Below are positions 11,881 to 23,530 of a DNA stretch of 64,000 nt, piece by piece (the first letter of the stretch is position 1; every line of letters starts with the position of its first letter). The notes under the pieces were generated by a model. That model searched no databases. It was not told the DNA's origin and saw only the letters and a program-made list of their open reading frames with translations. Made by a program: the position numbers and the translations under genes. Source of the DNA: Rallus limicola (Eukaryota > Chordata > Aves > Gruiformes > Rallidae). The stretch is taken from NCBI GenBank assembly GCA_022605955.1, contig JAKCOZ010000005.1:56293750-56357749 (forward strand), written 5' to 3'.

Positions 11881-14800
11881 TTTTTCTGGATTCCCTGAGG
11901 TCTAAGAAACACTTGTGTCTATACTGATGCCTTTCCTTCAAGGCACACACTATGGGTCTGCCACTCCTACCTGGCCACCTACTATCACAAAGCATATGGG
12001 AACTTAATACCCTCAAGACCTCTATCCCTCTGCCAAAACTGGTTGAAATTGGCTAACAGACTCAAAAATTATTTTCTTTGGGACTGAGAGGGGACAGACA
12101 GACTCACTCTTAGGGAACATAATTACCTACATCTCGTGTCTGTTGGAAGCCAAGCTAAAAATCTCAGTATTAAGCTTATCATATAAATTATATATGCCTG
12201 TATTTTACAGAGGAAGATTTATTGCCTTCAATATCTAGGCATTTTATGCTTTTGAAGTAATGCATACTTTGATCCAACAAATACTTACACTTTCAAGTCG
12301 CCCGGTGTTCTGAGGGTTCAATAAGAATGCTTTATTTGACCAAAGATAAGTCCCAAATAACTGAAGGACCATAACTGGCATATGATCTGTGTGTTTTCTC
12401 TATGGCCTCTTCTGCCTTTGGGACTTTACTGTTTCAAAGCATTAAGGCTGTAAGGCATGTATTGCCTGTTTCTTTGAGTGCTGGTTCTTGACCTATTCAA
12501 TGGTCTCAGCTGGTGTGACTCAGTGACTTCCACCCTTTTTCAATTGGTGGATGTGCAACTTCTTCCAGTTATTTTGAATCTAATGAGTATGCTTGTCTTC
12601 ATGTCTTTTCACAGGCCTGCCTGTTAGTCTGCAGATGGAAATTCACACGTCCACAGTGACCATAATATTCAATTTCTCTGTATCTGTGGTCTTTCTTGAG
12701 GTGCCTGGTAATCAACAGCTTTCTTCTGTCTCTTTGTCAAGCAATTCCAGTGCAACAATTACCATGAATCATCCATTTTGTATATATCTCAATGACTGCT
12801 CGGGCTTATTTTCACATGAACACACACATCCCATAGTACTGCTTGGTAGCTAGAAGCAAAATGTGGTCATATGTTCTGTGGTATTGACAACATTGATTTT
12901 TTTTCTGTATTTTGGGGATTTTTTTGCTCTTCTTGATTTGGTCTATTGCCACCTTTGTGAAAGGCACTGGACTAATTGCCCATCAGATGACAGGAAAACG
13001 TGCAAGTCCTTGAAAGTCAAAGCTGGTACAAGGATGGAACAAGCAGTGAGTTTATTCTCTTTTGCAAGCTTCTGCAAAAGAATAAGCTCTATTACAAACC
13101 CTCTTTTAGGGTTGGGGCTATTTATTTTGTCCCACGTTTGAGCAACACCATGGGAACCTGCTCCAGGGCAGAAGAGTCAACCACTGCTGCAGTGCAAGTA
13201 TTGCTGCAGCTGTAATTAGTGGCAATAACAACTGTTGTGGTAACAACTGTAAGAAATATTAATAGTGGGTTTATTAATAGTGGTTTAATTATGATGGTCC
13301 TCATACATGTGGTGAGTTTAGCTGTCCTTTTTCTGAAGCTCCTGCAGCTTGCTTTCATTTTATTGCCAGTCTCACCGAACTGGGTATCACCCAAACTGGT
13401 ACATTTGCAGGGTATTTTCCTCTCAAATAAACAAAAAAAAAAACCAACCCAACCCCACAGTGGTTAATTTGTATTATTCCTCTCTGCTCTTTCTGTAGCC
13501 AAAACACAGATTTGCTCCTCCTGCCACAGTCCCACAACTTCCTGTTTAGTAGGAAACTTGATTAGCTTGTTGGCTCCGTCGGTCTTGAAGGTCTTGCTTT
13601 TATTAGGAAGAAAATTGTTTGTTCTGCTTGCACAAGATTTTGCTGGGAAAAATTGTTCACAGTCAGGTGTTTCAGAGGCAGCTTTTTAACTCCAGTTAGC
13701 TAAGAGCGTGGGGGCAATTCCTGGGGAAGACACCGTGCTTCAACATTTCCGTAGGTGCTACCAAGCTGAGAGACACTAGGTTTGCAGCTGGATGTGGTCA
13801 CTTGGAGGGCACGAGGCCTGCTCTAGTTTTTTAAAAAGTTGCAAGCATGTTGCAATAAGTCAACACTGTGGATTTTAAAAAAATAAATATTTAAATGGTC
13901 ATACTAATTCTTGCAGGTGGAGAGAAATGAGTCTCACAGTTGTGTTGTGGCCTCTGTCGACCCTGTGGAGGTCCAGCCAAGGGCCTGGAAGGGTTTGACC
14001 ATTTTGTTTTCACTCTTAAGTTTCCTTTTCTGCCTGGTGTGTAGCGATGTGCTTTGGCAAGGGGTTAGGGGTACTGGCAGTGTTTGGCACAGAGGACGAA
14101 ACCACCAGCTTTATGCTTCTTAAGAGCAGGTCTGGTTCCCCAGGCTTCAAACCAGAGACCTCCACTGGATGGAGGAATTATTTCTATGTTTTGCAGGTCT
14201 CAAGAACATTTTATCTTAAGGTCCACTTGGTCCTACTACACAAAAAAAAAAAGTTGTTTTTTAAAGAGTTACTGGAAGGTTCTGGCTAATTTTCTCTTTT
14301 GATGCTGGGGCATGCCGGGCTTCTGCTACAAAAACCCCCCAAAGTGTGAAAGAGGGCTTTTCAGATAAGGCTTACATCCATGTATGAAAATAGACCAAAT
14401 AAGCACTTCATAAATCATTCAAATATTATCTTTCCTGTAAGTAATGCAGCACATTTGTGACAGGGCAGCGTGTTACCATGCATTCAGTTGCATGGTCTTT
14501 GTAACTCCTGGACATCCGTAGGTAGGTACCATTTCTGTTCACATTACAGGAAGGTCTAGAACTTAAAAAAAAAGTATGTATCAGGCAGAGATATTATTTC
14601 AGCAGAAAGATTTTACATGGAGATGCTGATGTTTGCAAATATTTCTGTAGGGATAAATGTCTCTGAAGAAGTCAGCTCTAAACAGATAAAATGTTCAGCA
14701 AATGAGGAATACCCTGACTGGGTGTGCTCCAGCAGTTGGGGTTCACTGGATGAAATATGTTACACATCTTCCCAAACCCAAGTGATGACAGGCATTAACT

Positions 14801-15493
14801 GCAAACTATTTTCTCTTAACCCTCATCACAGTGATCTGAAAAGGTGGAGAAGGCAACATCTCAGGCTCTTCCAGGTCTAAACCCAAATTACCATGAGCAT
14901 CAACGACGCTTGTCAAGAAGCGTGCTCTCACCAGCACTCAGTTGTCAGGCTGGTGTAAACACCGAACGTGATGAAATATGTTTGCTTGTTGCAGAATGAG
15001 TTTGACATTTTTGCTTAATTCACCATAGCCATGTGAAGGGAGCGCATGCTACAGACAAATTCCACTGTTGTTGTTTTTGCTCTGCACTGTTGCAGAGGCA
15101 ACACTTCTAATTAAAGACTATCTCCACATTTGGCTTGGCAGCCAAACTAAGCTCCTAGGAGTTGTGTGCTGGAGAGCTTTTATCTCCACTGTGGTGGTGG
15201 GCTGGCTTTCCAGCAATTACAATTACAAATGCACATGGAGACCAAAGACACAAACATCTTAGTGGGGTCATGTTCTGTTACTGTTCTCAGCATTGCGTTG
15301 GAAAGCACCATCCAATGAGGTTCCTTTTACACATGGCTCTCCAGTAACATTGAGAGGGAAAATGGTGGAAAGCTTGAGGAAAGTTTGAGAGCTGGTGGGT
15401 GTAAGAGCATGGGGGAAAGGAGGGCAGTGGCAGAGAAGCTGTGAGGAGTGATTTACAGTAGTCTCATGAATAAATGAGGGAGGTTGTGGAGAA
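11881..15493. other. Unique sequence with small simple repeats, no gene recognised
   Basis: About 3.6 kb without a firm feature. It includes a possible ancient repeat tail at 12030-12115, an A-rich tract at about 13429-13441 running into 'ccaacccaacccc', and an 8-base-arm hairpin at 14475-14496 (ACCATGCA / TGCATGGT). Hydrophobic open frames at 12593-13394 have no initiation or splice support. Confidence 0.45.
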
Positions 15494-15789
15494 GGGAGGT
15501 TGTAGAGAGGTGGGTAATGGTCTCTTCAGACAGGTGGCAGGAGATAGGACACGGGGAAATGGCACAAAGCTGCACCAGGACAGGTTTAGATTAGATATTA
15601 GAAAAAAAAAAAATTACTGAAAGAGTTGTCAGGGCCTGGAACAGGCTGCCCAGGCTGGTGGTTGAGTCACCTTCCCTGGATGTGTTTAAAAAAAGGGTAG
15701 ATGAGGTACACAGGGATATGGTTTAGCTTAGGATGGGATTGGTTGGACTTGATGATCTTAAAGGTCTTTTCCAACCCTGTGATTCTGCA
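15494..15789 (+). mobile_element. CR1 LINE, 3' end, sense strand
   Basis: The blocks 'agaggtgggtaatggtctcttc', 'ggtggcaggagataggac', 'aacaggctgcccagg' and 'ttggttggacttgatgatctt' lead to 'aaggtcttttccaaccctgtgattctgca'. The distinctive phrases 'tgtttaaaaaaagggtagatgagg' and 'atggtttagcttaggatggga' are shared with the copy ending at 20194, so the two belong to one subtype. An A run of 12 at about 15601-15613 has expanded inside the element. 5'-truncated to about 300 bases. Confidence 0.93.
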
Positions 15790-17179
15790 AAATCTTGGGT
15801 GTCTGTGTCCCAAAGCGATAGACAAACTTGTTTCGGGACATCTCATCTTGACCAAAATGATACCCAGCATAGCCACAGATCATGGATGGTGCCCGCACTG
15901 CTGGCCATGGCACATGCTACTTGTCTTCAGCCAAAGGTGGTTTCTGTGCCATGACTTGCAGGAGACATCAGCATTTGAAACAGGCTTTCAGGAGTGTCTC
16001 AGAGGGAGCTATAAATGTGGCACTGAAACCAAGTACCAAGAGTTCATCCTCTACACCTGCCTTGATTTTTGCTAACCCATCGAGTTAGGCACCAAGAGAA
16101 ACACAAGCTTTTGCCGGGTGGAAAAAATCTTGCATAGCAGGAGAGGAAAATGTAGTTTGGATGATGAAAATGAAGACCAATGCGGTTCCCAGGCCTCCTG
16201 ACTCCCTGGCAGAAGAAACAAAATCCCCAAGCAGCCCAGCATAGATCAAAATGTGCTCCTCATGCTGTTTTATGGAGGGCTTCGTTATTTCTCCGTCACC
16301 AGAACCGATTGCAGTGACACCTCTGGAGCTGGGCAGACCTCACCCCATGCCAAATTCCTTTCCGCTGAGGCGTGCCAGCAGCCCACCCCACACTCCAGAT
16401 GTTGCTGCTCTCTGAGAAACAAGAGCTTAATAAACCAGGCTCACCCTTCCTCCTGGGGTGAACCCAAAGACAGTCAGATATGGAAAATTGCTGCTCAGTA
16501 CCATGAACAATGTACTTGGTCAAAGAGCAGTGCCAGCACTTTGTCTTAATAGAAGAGAAAGCCGAGACGCACGGTGCAAAAATCCGAGCTGGCAGCAGCC
16601 AGTGAATTTAACATACATTGAAAACTATCCATGAAAGAGCACACTTAAACAAAGAGAAAAAGCCTGGAGGTATATTTAGACAAACTGGGAAAAAAAAAAA
16701 AAAAAGAGCAAGAATAGGGAAAAAGAAAAAAATAAGACATTTAATAGGTTGCAATTTTTCCCCAGTCTGTATTTCACTTGAGTTTGTTTTATTGGCTTAT
16801 CACGAGCACACACACACCACACAAAACACACATGAGCAGCATTGCAAAAAAAAAAAAAAAAAAGGTTAAATCTCTTGTTTTGCACCCACAGGTCCCACTT
16901 TTCCCATTGCCCAGAGGTGTCAGAGCTCTGGTCCTGTCTGCGTTTGGCCATCGCCGAGGGTTTGGGCAGAGGTGGGTGTTGGACAGCCCCTGGGTGTGCA
17001 CAACCCTCAGAATATTGCTGCTTGTGCTGAGCTGAGTGGCTCTACTGCTGGCTCGTTGACTTCTGTGCTGCTTTATTTTCATGGCTGCCTCCTCCCACCC
17101 TACAGAAATTGGGAGACTTTTTTCCTTATAGAGCCTGAAGAGTCAAGAGACACGTCTCCCCTTTCCTGAGGCAGGGTGA
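15790..17179. other. Unique sequence plus A-rich tracts, no gene recognised
   Basis: No exon or interspersed repeat was identified. The A-rich tracts at 16689-16735 and 16803-16863 are listed separately. Confidence 0.5.
16689..16863. repeat. Two A-rich / CA-rich tracts
   Basis: 16689-16735 is an A16 run followed by AAAAAG-type units. 16803-16863 is a short (CA)n block followed after about 20 bases by an A18 run. Neither is preceded by a recognisable retrocopy body on the plus strand. Confidence 0.85.
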
Positions 17180-17273
17180 CTCAGGATTGATGCAGTAACT
17201 TACCAAAAATCACACTGGGAGCATGTCTAAGCCAAGACGTGCACCCGGGATCTCACATCCTGCTCTTACACAA
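17180..17273 (-). mobile_element. Probable MIR (tRNA-derived SINE) relic, antisense
   Basis: The order 'actcaggattgatgcagtaacttaccaaaaatcacac', then 'gggagcatgtct', then 'gcacccgggatctcac' follows the antisense of the MIR core and internal region, where the family has 'aagtgacttgcccaaggtcacac', a 'gcagagc' stretch and 'aacccaggtct'. Divergence is high, as expected of an amniote-age repeat. The call rests on block order rather than close identity. Confidence 0.45.
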
Positions 17274-18522
17274 CCATCCCCCTGGCATTCTGAGCCCTCA
17301 CCCCATCAGGCTCCACTCTGCCCATGCACACTTTTGGTCCCAGCAGAGCTTGAGGCACTTAAAATGCCACTCTTGGCCAGGCTGGCAAGTGCTCTTGGAA
17401 CCCTTTGTCCAAGAGAAGTCATCTGACATTGAAAAAAATGGACTACTCATTACCTAGGGTAGTGACCAAGACCAGAAGGGACTGCAGAGGACACCAGTCC
17501 AGATCCAGGCATTGTGTCCTTGGGTGTGATACCCCACAGACATGGAGTGACAACAGTTCCCTATGCAGAGTCTCATCAGCTACCAGGGCTCAATTTTCGG
17601 TGAGTTGCTACTCATGGAAAGAGCTGGAATCTGGCCCAGGGGAACCTTCTTCCCTCCAATTTCTTTCTCCCTGAAGCTGCAGGAGCCTTTCTGCACCCCC
17701 ATTCTGCATGGTCAAACCCAGGCCCTGGGAGACCAGCTCTGCGCACATCCTGAGCTCAGCACCAGCCCATAAATCTCTCTGCTGGATCCAGGCAGTGAAA
17801 TGTGAACAAAGGAAACCACCATTCGGTGGGGGAGGTAGGGTGGGGAATTGCTCTGGCACCCTCCTTGCTCAGAAAGAAGTGAGAAAACATGGCTTTGTGT
17901 TGCTGTTGTTGCAGTTGTTGTTTTATGGTTTCTACAGATGCTTCCAATAAAATAATTGTAATACTATTCCCATTGGTGGCCCGTCCTTTACCCACAATAG
18001 TGATGGAGAAGATTGCTGGATTTCCATCAGCAGAACCATTTGAATGTGGACTCTACCAGTATAAGAAAGCTCTCCATTTGCTGCTTGCCAAAGAAACAGG
18101 TGAATTTTTTCATTTTTCTTTTTTTTCTTTTTTTTTTTTTGTTGAGATTGACAAATGATGGTGCTAATCAACTGCAGTTCAAATGCTTGTATCTTAATAC
18201 TTCCATTCATGTGACTTTCTTTCCTGGTCTATGATTTGTTGACCGTTTGTAAGTGCTCTGAGACTCAAACCATGCTCTCTCTCTGTGCTAATATTTGTAG
18301 CTTCCTGGTACCCTCCAGGAAAACCGGTGAGATTCTGGCAGACTAGTCACCGGGGAAGGTGTTGAGTGTGTGTGTTGAGGGGCTACACCCTTGATCAACC
18401 CTTTCTTAGGAATGAAGTAATCTGTTTAAAGACAAGTCTTTGTCCAGGGTGAAGATCAAGTTTTTGTTTAATAAGAAAGTTCCCAAGCAAACCGGTGGAA
18501 CAGTTGGCAAATGCTGGATGAT
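17274..18522. other. Unique sequence with one weak exon-like segment
   Basis: No confident gene. 17938-18099 is open in one frame only, and is bounded by AG and GT dinucleotides in acceptable splice contexts (reported as a finding, not as a gene). A T-rich tract follows at 18104-18141. Confidence 0.45.
18104..18141. repeat. Poly(T)-rich tract
   Basis: A nearly pure T tract with C and CA interruptions, the longest T run about 13 bases. Confidence 0.85.
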
Positions 18523-18651
18523 ACTTTCAATCAAGCAGGCAGAAACAGTGTGACATCCCTAAAAAGACATCCCAATTATGGGACTGCTCACTGGCAGTGT
18601 AAGCTCTGCATTTATGCAAGACCTAGGCAAAGACCTCCAAGACTTTCAATC
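18523..18651. repeat. 109-bp insertion flanked by 10-bp direct repeats
   Basis: The decamer ACTTTCAATC occurs at 18523-18532 and again at 18642-18651. Between them, bases 18533-18640 are a copy of 25074-25181 with one mismatch in 108 (A at 18614 against G at 25155); one extra G at 18641 precedes the right repeat. The shared block begins exactly where the left repeat ends. This is the arrangement left by an insertion with target-site duplication, with the 25.1 kb locus as the likely source or a sibling. I do not recognise the sequence as a known SINE: no A/B box, no tail repeat, no poly(A). Gene conversion or templated repair are alternatives. Confidence 0.85.
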
Positions 18652-19757
18652 CATAAAACACCATTTCTGGACATGTCAGTCCTACATTTCCAGATTTCAA
18701 ATGGGGTTTTGGGCTTGTAAAACCAACATTTGGACATGCAATGGTATTCCTGAGAAACACAGCATTGTTTCCCAGTATTTTGTGCTCTAAACGCACTGAT
18801 TTTGTAAAGTGAAATTATGTTTCACTTCTCTCCTCCCCCTGCCCGTGCTCGGAGCTGAGGCTCCCAGATCTCAACCACACTTCTGCAAGCCTCTTTAATG
18901 AGGTTGCAGAGGTGCCATGGGTATGGCAATGGCTTGGGTGGTGTGGGGCTCTGGAAGAGCTGGAGCAGCAAGAGCTGTGTCTGCAGAAGAGGGAAAACAG
19001 CCTGGAAACAGCTCAGCTCTGGCTCTGGGACTGGAGTGCTGCACGCAGAGCCAGAAGTGAGACCTGATCTCTGATGGAAGCAAACTTAGGGTTGCTTTGG
19101 GTTTGTCCATGTTGGGGAGCACACGTGTGGTCTCTTAGCCAACAGGCAGCATCTTGCTCAGCTTTGAAGGTCTGAGTCCTAAATTATTAGAAAAGGAGAA
19201 GAATGATTAAAAGAAAAGAAAACAACCAACCAAACAGCAACAAAGGAAGAAGAAAGCCCAGTGATCGCAGCAGGATCTGAGAGGTTCATGCTGGAGAGGA
19301 TGGGCATGACAAGGGCACGTTGAGCAACTGGCTGCTCTTTACATCACAGGGCAGAAATAGGAAAAATATGAAATATGTAGCAGGGCTGGATATAAAAGGA
19401 AAATGTAATAAGAGTAGGACAAAGAATGCCACATGCTCCAACCGCATCTGAACTTGGCAGCAGCAGACCAGGGAAGCCCACGTAAATCCTAGGAGCATGT
19501 TAAAGGCATTTTCACCCCACAAAGACTGACACGCGTGACAAGTATCTTTTCAACAATGTCAGTCAAGAGCCTGGGGAAATAATTTGCTGATATACTGCTC
19601 AGCAGGCCAATATGGCTGACTGGAAATGGGAATTAATTCGGAGTAGGTTTGCAGGGGGGCAAAGAAACACGAAGAGATAAAGGCTGCGTGAATGAGCTTG
19701 CAGGTCGCTGCTGAATTTAAATGCAGTTAACAAGAGAGATTTAGGGCTCCTCACCAT
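18652..19757. other. Unique sequence, no gene recognised
   Basis: No repeat or exon was identified. A short A/C/G-rich stretch lies at about 19197-19256 (AAAG and CAAC units). Confidence 0.5.
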
Positions 19758-20194
19758 AAGAAGGACATTGAGGGCCTGGAACATGTCCAGAGAAGGGCAA
19801 CCAGGCTGGGGAAGGGGCTGGAGGGCAAATGCTCTGAGGAGCGGCTGAGGGAGCTGGGGGGGTTCAGCCTGGAGAAGAGGAGGCTGAGGGGAGACCTTCT
19901 CCCCCCCTCCCCTGCCCTGCCAGGAGGGTGCAGAGAGGTGGGCGCTGGTCTCTTCAGCCAGGGGCCAGGAGCTGGGACAAGGGGCAATGGGCTCAAGCTG
20001 GGCCAGGGCAGGCTCAGCTCAGCTGGGAGGGAAAAGTTCTTCCCTGAAAGAGTTGTCAAGGCTGAGTCACCAACCTTGGATATGTTTAAAAAAAGGGTTA
20101 GATGAGGTACTTAAGGATATAGTTTAGCTTAGGATGGGAATGGTTGTACTTGATGATCTTTAAAAGTCTTTTCCAACCTTGTGATTCTGTGATT
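19758..20194 (+). mobile_element. CR1 LINE, about 440-bp 3' end, sense strand
   Basis: Begins in the late ORF2 region ('agaaggacattgagggcctgg', 'gtccagagaagggcaacca', 'gttcagcctggagaagagg') and runs to 'ttttccaaccttgtgattctgtgatt' at 20194. Bases about 19850-20045 are closely similar to the reverse complement of 50060-50270, including 'gagaggtgggcgctggtctc'. The 3' UTR shares 'tttaaaaaaagggttagatgagg' with the copy at 15.5 kb. 5'-truncated. A small deletion around 20050-20065 removes part of the usual 'cccaggctgcccagg' block. Confidence 0.95.
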
Positions 20195-20499
20195 TTCATC
20201 AAGGAAAACATGCCAGTGGAGGGAAGGCAAGTGACAGTGAAGCACAGGCAACAAAATGAGATCCCAACCAAAGGAGTGTCGTGGGGAAAGCCATAATGGA
20301 AAATGTTCTGGGTATTGTCTAAGCCATGTGCAATGGAAATTATTATCTGGCCAAGAAACCCAGCACTGGTGTGTGCGATGGGAACCAGTTCAGTGCACCA
20401 GGAGAAGCAGGGTGAGGCTGGACCCAGCAGTTCAGGACCACGGTGGCCGGGACCCCTGTTCCTGCCCTCACTTGCAGCTGTATCCAGGCAGAGCAAGCC

Positions 20500-20603
20500 T
20501 TCCTGAGTGATATGTCCTAGGGATCCTGCTTTGGCAGGGAGGTTGGACCTGATGATCTCTGGAGGTCCCTTCCAACCCCTACAATTCTCTGATTCTGTGA
20601 TTC
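20500..20603 (+). mobile_element. CR1 LINE, very short 3' end, sense strand
   Basis: About 100 bases: 'gagtgatatgtcctagggatcctgctttggcaggga', then 'ttggacctgatgatctctgg', 'ggtcccttccaacccc' and tail units ending at 20603. It matches the corresponding part of the 27.9 kb copy ('tgagtgatatgtcctaggga') closely. Confidence 0.93.
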
Positions 20604-23148
20604 CTCCCGGCAAGGTTTGTTAGCTGAGCCCTGACTTCTGGAGGCAGCAAGGTCGTCATTTGGATGTCTCCTTGGCCTGTCCTTTGTGTATTGTAGACAT
20701 GCCAAGATCTGTAAAGACTTAGCTACACTGATATTTTTTTCCCTTAAAAAAATATACTTTCTAAGTTATTGAATTAAGGGAAACATTATTTTGCATTAAA
20801 GGGGATATAGTGAAATATTAGCATGTTAATTTATGAATATTTAATTTGGCTATTGCAGCTGGAAGTACTACAGTATTTCCCTGGAAAAAAGGTATTGTAA
20901 CACATTCGTGGGCAGGACAAGGGATTTTAATCATTTCTCAAATGTAGGTAGGTCCCTGTCAGCTTCTGCAGGTTGGAAAACTTTGGCTTAGAAATATTTT
21001 ATGGAGCCACTTCACCTGAAAGTCTGTGGGGCATAACTTGGTGACAGCCAGTGTTTGGCCAGGTCTAGAATAGATATAAATGCTGCAGTCAGGACAGGTG
21101 GGAACTGTGTGTAGATGCAGGACAGAAATACAGAGGAAGCATTGCTTTACCTATGTTCTCTCTGATAACTCTTAATATAAGGTATAATTTGCCTGATCCT
21201 GCTGCCCAGACTGGGGATGAATGAGCCACATGGGAACCCCATTGGTTCCTGTTGTGTGTCAACCAAGCTCATGGGAGTTTGCTAAAACCCCCATCAACCT
21301 CAATAGACGTTGGATTGAACCCAAGCAGGGTAGAGGGGAGACAAGTCCATGATGACCCTAACCCAACACTCCTCGGTCTTGCTCCCACAAAAGGACAGTG
21401 CTACCCACATCTCCTGCTTTCTCACACTTGGTGCCTGTGGGCCAGGGAAAACTGGAGACTTGCAGCAAAATGAATGGGATGCAGGCCTGGGACTATCACA
21501 GCTGATGCTGACACTGGCTTTAGGGAAAGTCCTGCACCTCCCCGTGGCTAATTCTCTCCTATACTTTCTTTTGCCCATTAAACTTTTGAGGAGGAACCGT
21601 GCTGTGCACCACACCGATGCCCAACGTGAAGCTTATTGGGACAGCTGCTCTCTCAACCACCCACCAAATGGCTGAATTCCCCAGCAAAGACAAAGCCTTA
21701 TTTATGCTCGTCCCTCTTAAAGTACATATATTATAGTCCTGGAGGATTTACTGGCTATAAAGTTTTCTTCTGAGATTCCTAAATCATGAGGTACTTAGGT
21801 TCTCCAGACCATGATGCCCACGGACAATATTTGCACTGTAGCCTGACACATCTTTCTGCTTTAGAATAACAGAAAAACATGCAGCTGGGACCTGCTAGGC
21901 TGTGAGGACTTTAAATCACCTGCTTTTTTTTCCTTTTCTTTTCTTTTTTTTTTTTTTTCTATTTTCCAGAGGGGCAGGTGCAGCTCAGATTATCTGCAAG
22001 CTATTTTATTACTTAACAGCACGGGCTTTAACGCAGTTAGAGATGCCTTTATTCATTCTTACACTCCTGAGTATTTTTGTGTAAACATTTTTCATCTGTG
22101 GCAAAGCCAGTTTGTTTGTTGTGTTTTGTCATGTCAGAGCAAGGCTGTGATTAGACACTGAGATGAGACTACTAAATATTTTCAGATGTTTTCTATTTCC
22201 TCAGTGAAGAGCTGGATTTGAACCAAAGCTCTGAGGTGAAAGGGTGATGTGTAATATATTGAGACATCTGAAATAAAATAATGTAATGTTTTTAATATTT
22301 AAGAAGAAAAAGGCAGCAGTAAAACATTGTGGAAGGAGGAAAACATGAATACCTATATATTTTAATTTTAAATGCATGCAGATGTTGAATTTTAATCAGA
22401 GCATGTCAGAATCTGACTGTAACAAAGGCAAAAATGTGAGATCTGTTTTCTTGAATTGCTTCCATATTTTGTGCTCCAGATTTTTATTACATATAGCACT
22501 GCATCATCATATATTTATGTAAAGTGCCAGCATCCATTGACTTGGTGTATGCCTGATGGCTAGCATATAAAACACTTTATAGCATATTCTTTTTCTCAGT
22601 ATGTACAGTATATATTATATTATACACGCCTTTGCCTTCTTGCACAGTGGCAGAGGTAGTTTTCACTACTCAGTGCATCTTGTGTTTCTTTTGGACCCTT
22701 CTGCCTCTTCTCAGATCCAGAGGACTTTGCTAGTGATGGCCTTGGAATGGGCTTCTGCTCATGAGAAGCTTGTCTGGGGGCATGGGAAGGCATGGTGGGC
22801 TGTGCATTTAAAGGGGGTGATAAATGCTGGGCTTGGATAGCTGGCACTGGTGGAAAATATAGAAGCCAGGCATCATTTTGTCCCTTCTGCTACCATGCTT
22901 GCAGCAGAGCATTGCTGGAGGGTCCTGCTGCAGCCCATCCCTCTCTGATGGCAGCTGTGGAGAAACAAAATGGGGTTGGCCTGGAAGGTCCCTGTTTTGC
23001 CCCAGCCTGTGCCACCCTGCACCCATTGGGCAAATACCATGGGTGGTGGGATGAGAGTGCATGATGCTACCTACCCTCTGGGCTGGGCATGCCTGGTCCA
23101 GGGTTTCCTTGTCCCTGGATTGTCTCTGAGCATGAACCCATGCTATGA
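20604..23148. other. Unique AT-rich sequence, no gene recognised
   Basis: About 2.5 kb with no interspersed repeat or exon identified. A poly(T)-rich tract lies at 21923-21960. The AT-rich part from about 22090 to 22620 has few long open frames. Confidence 0.5.
21923..21960. repeat. Poly(T)-rich tract
   Basis: T-rich stretch with C interruptions; longest T run about 15 bases. Confidence 0.85.
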
Positions 23149-23530
23149 AATCGCAGAATGACAGAATGATGGGGGTTGGAAGAGACCTCTGGAGATCATC
23201 TGGTCAAAGCCCCCTGCCACAGCAGGGTCCCCTTGAGCAAGCTGCACAGGACAGCATCCAGGATCATGGGGTTTGAATGTCTCCAGAGATAGAGACTCCC
23301 CAACCTCTCTGGGCAGCCTGACCCAGGGCTCTGCCACCCTCCCAGCAAAGAAATTCCTCCTCAGGGTTAGGTGGAACTTCCTCTGCTCCAGTCTGTGCCC
23401 ATGGCCCCTTGTCCTGTCCCTGGGCACCACTGAACACAGACTGGCCCATCCTCCTGAGCCACCCCTCAAGGGTTTATCAGTATTGATAAGATCTTCCCTT
23501 GGTCTTTTCTTCATATCTACACCTGCTACC
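23149..23530 (-). mobile_element. CR1 LINE, about 380-bp 3' end, antisense
   Basis: On the plus strand it starts 'aatcgcagaatgacagaatg', continues 'ggttggaagagacctctgg' and 'gggcagcctgacccagggc', and reaches 'tattgataagatcttccc'. On the minus strand the ORF2 tail is still open (KKRPREDLIN near the start, then DRTRGHGHRLEQRKFHLTLR, NFFAGRV, WVRLPREVGESLSLETFK). It keeps the older LPREV-ESLSLE frame. An apparent 265-codon minus-strand frame at 23143-23940 exists only because this intact CR1 tail joins a chance open stretch upstream. Confidence 0.94.

Noticed and set aside
12593..13394. Run of hydrophobic short open frames that look like membrane segments
   Set aside because: T-rich DNA gives hydrophobic codons. 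The frames are short, overlap on both strands, and lack splice or start context.
17463..17520. 'accagaagggactgcagagg' resembling an old reptile-type repeat start
   Set aside because: Only about 20 bases are suggestive and nothing follows that supports a family assignment.
20098..20613. 171-codon minus-strand open frame
   Set aside because: Both ends are antisense readings of two sense-strand CR1 3' ends (19758-20194 and 20500-20603), so it is a repeat artefact.
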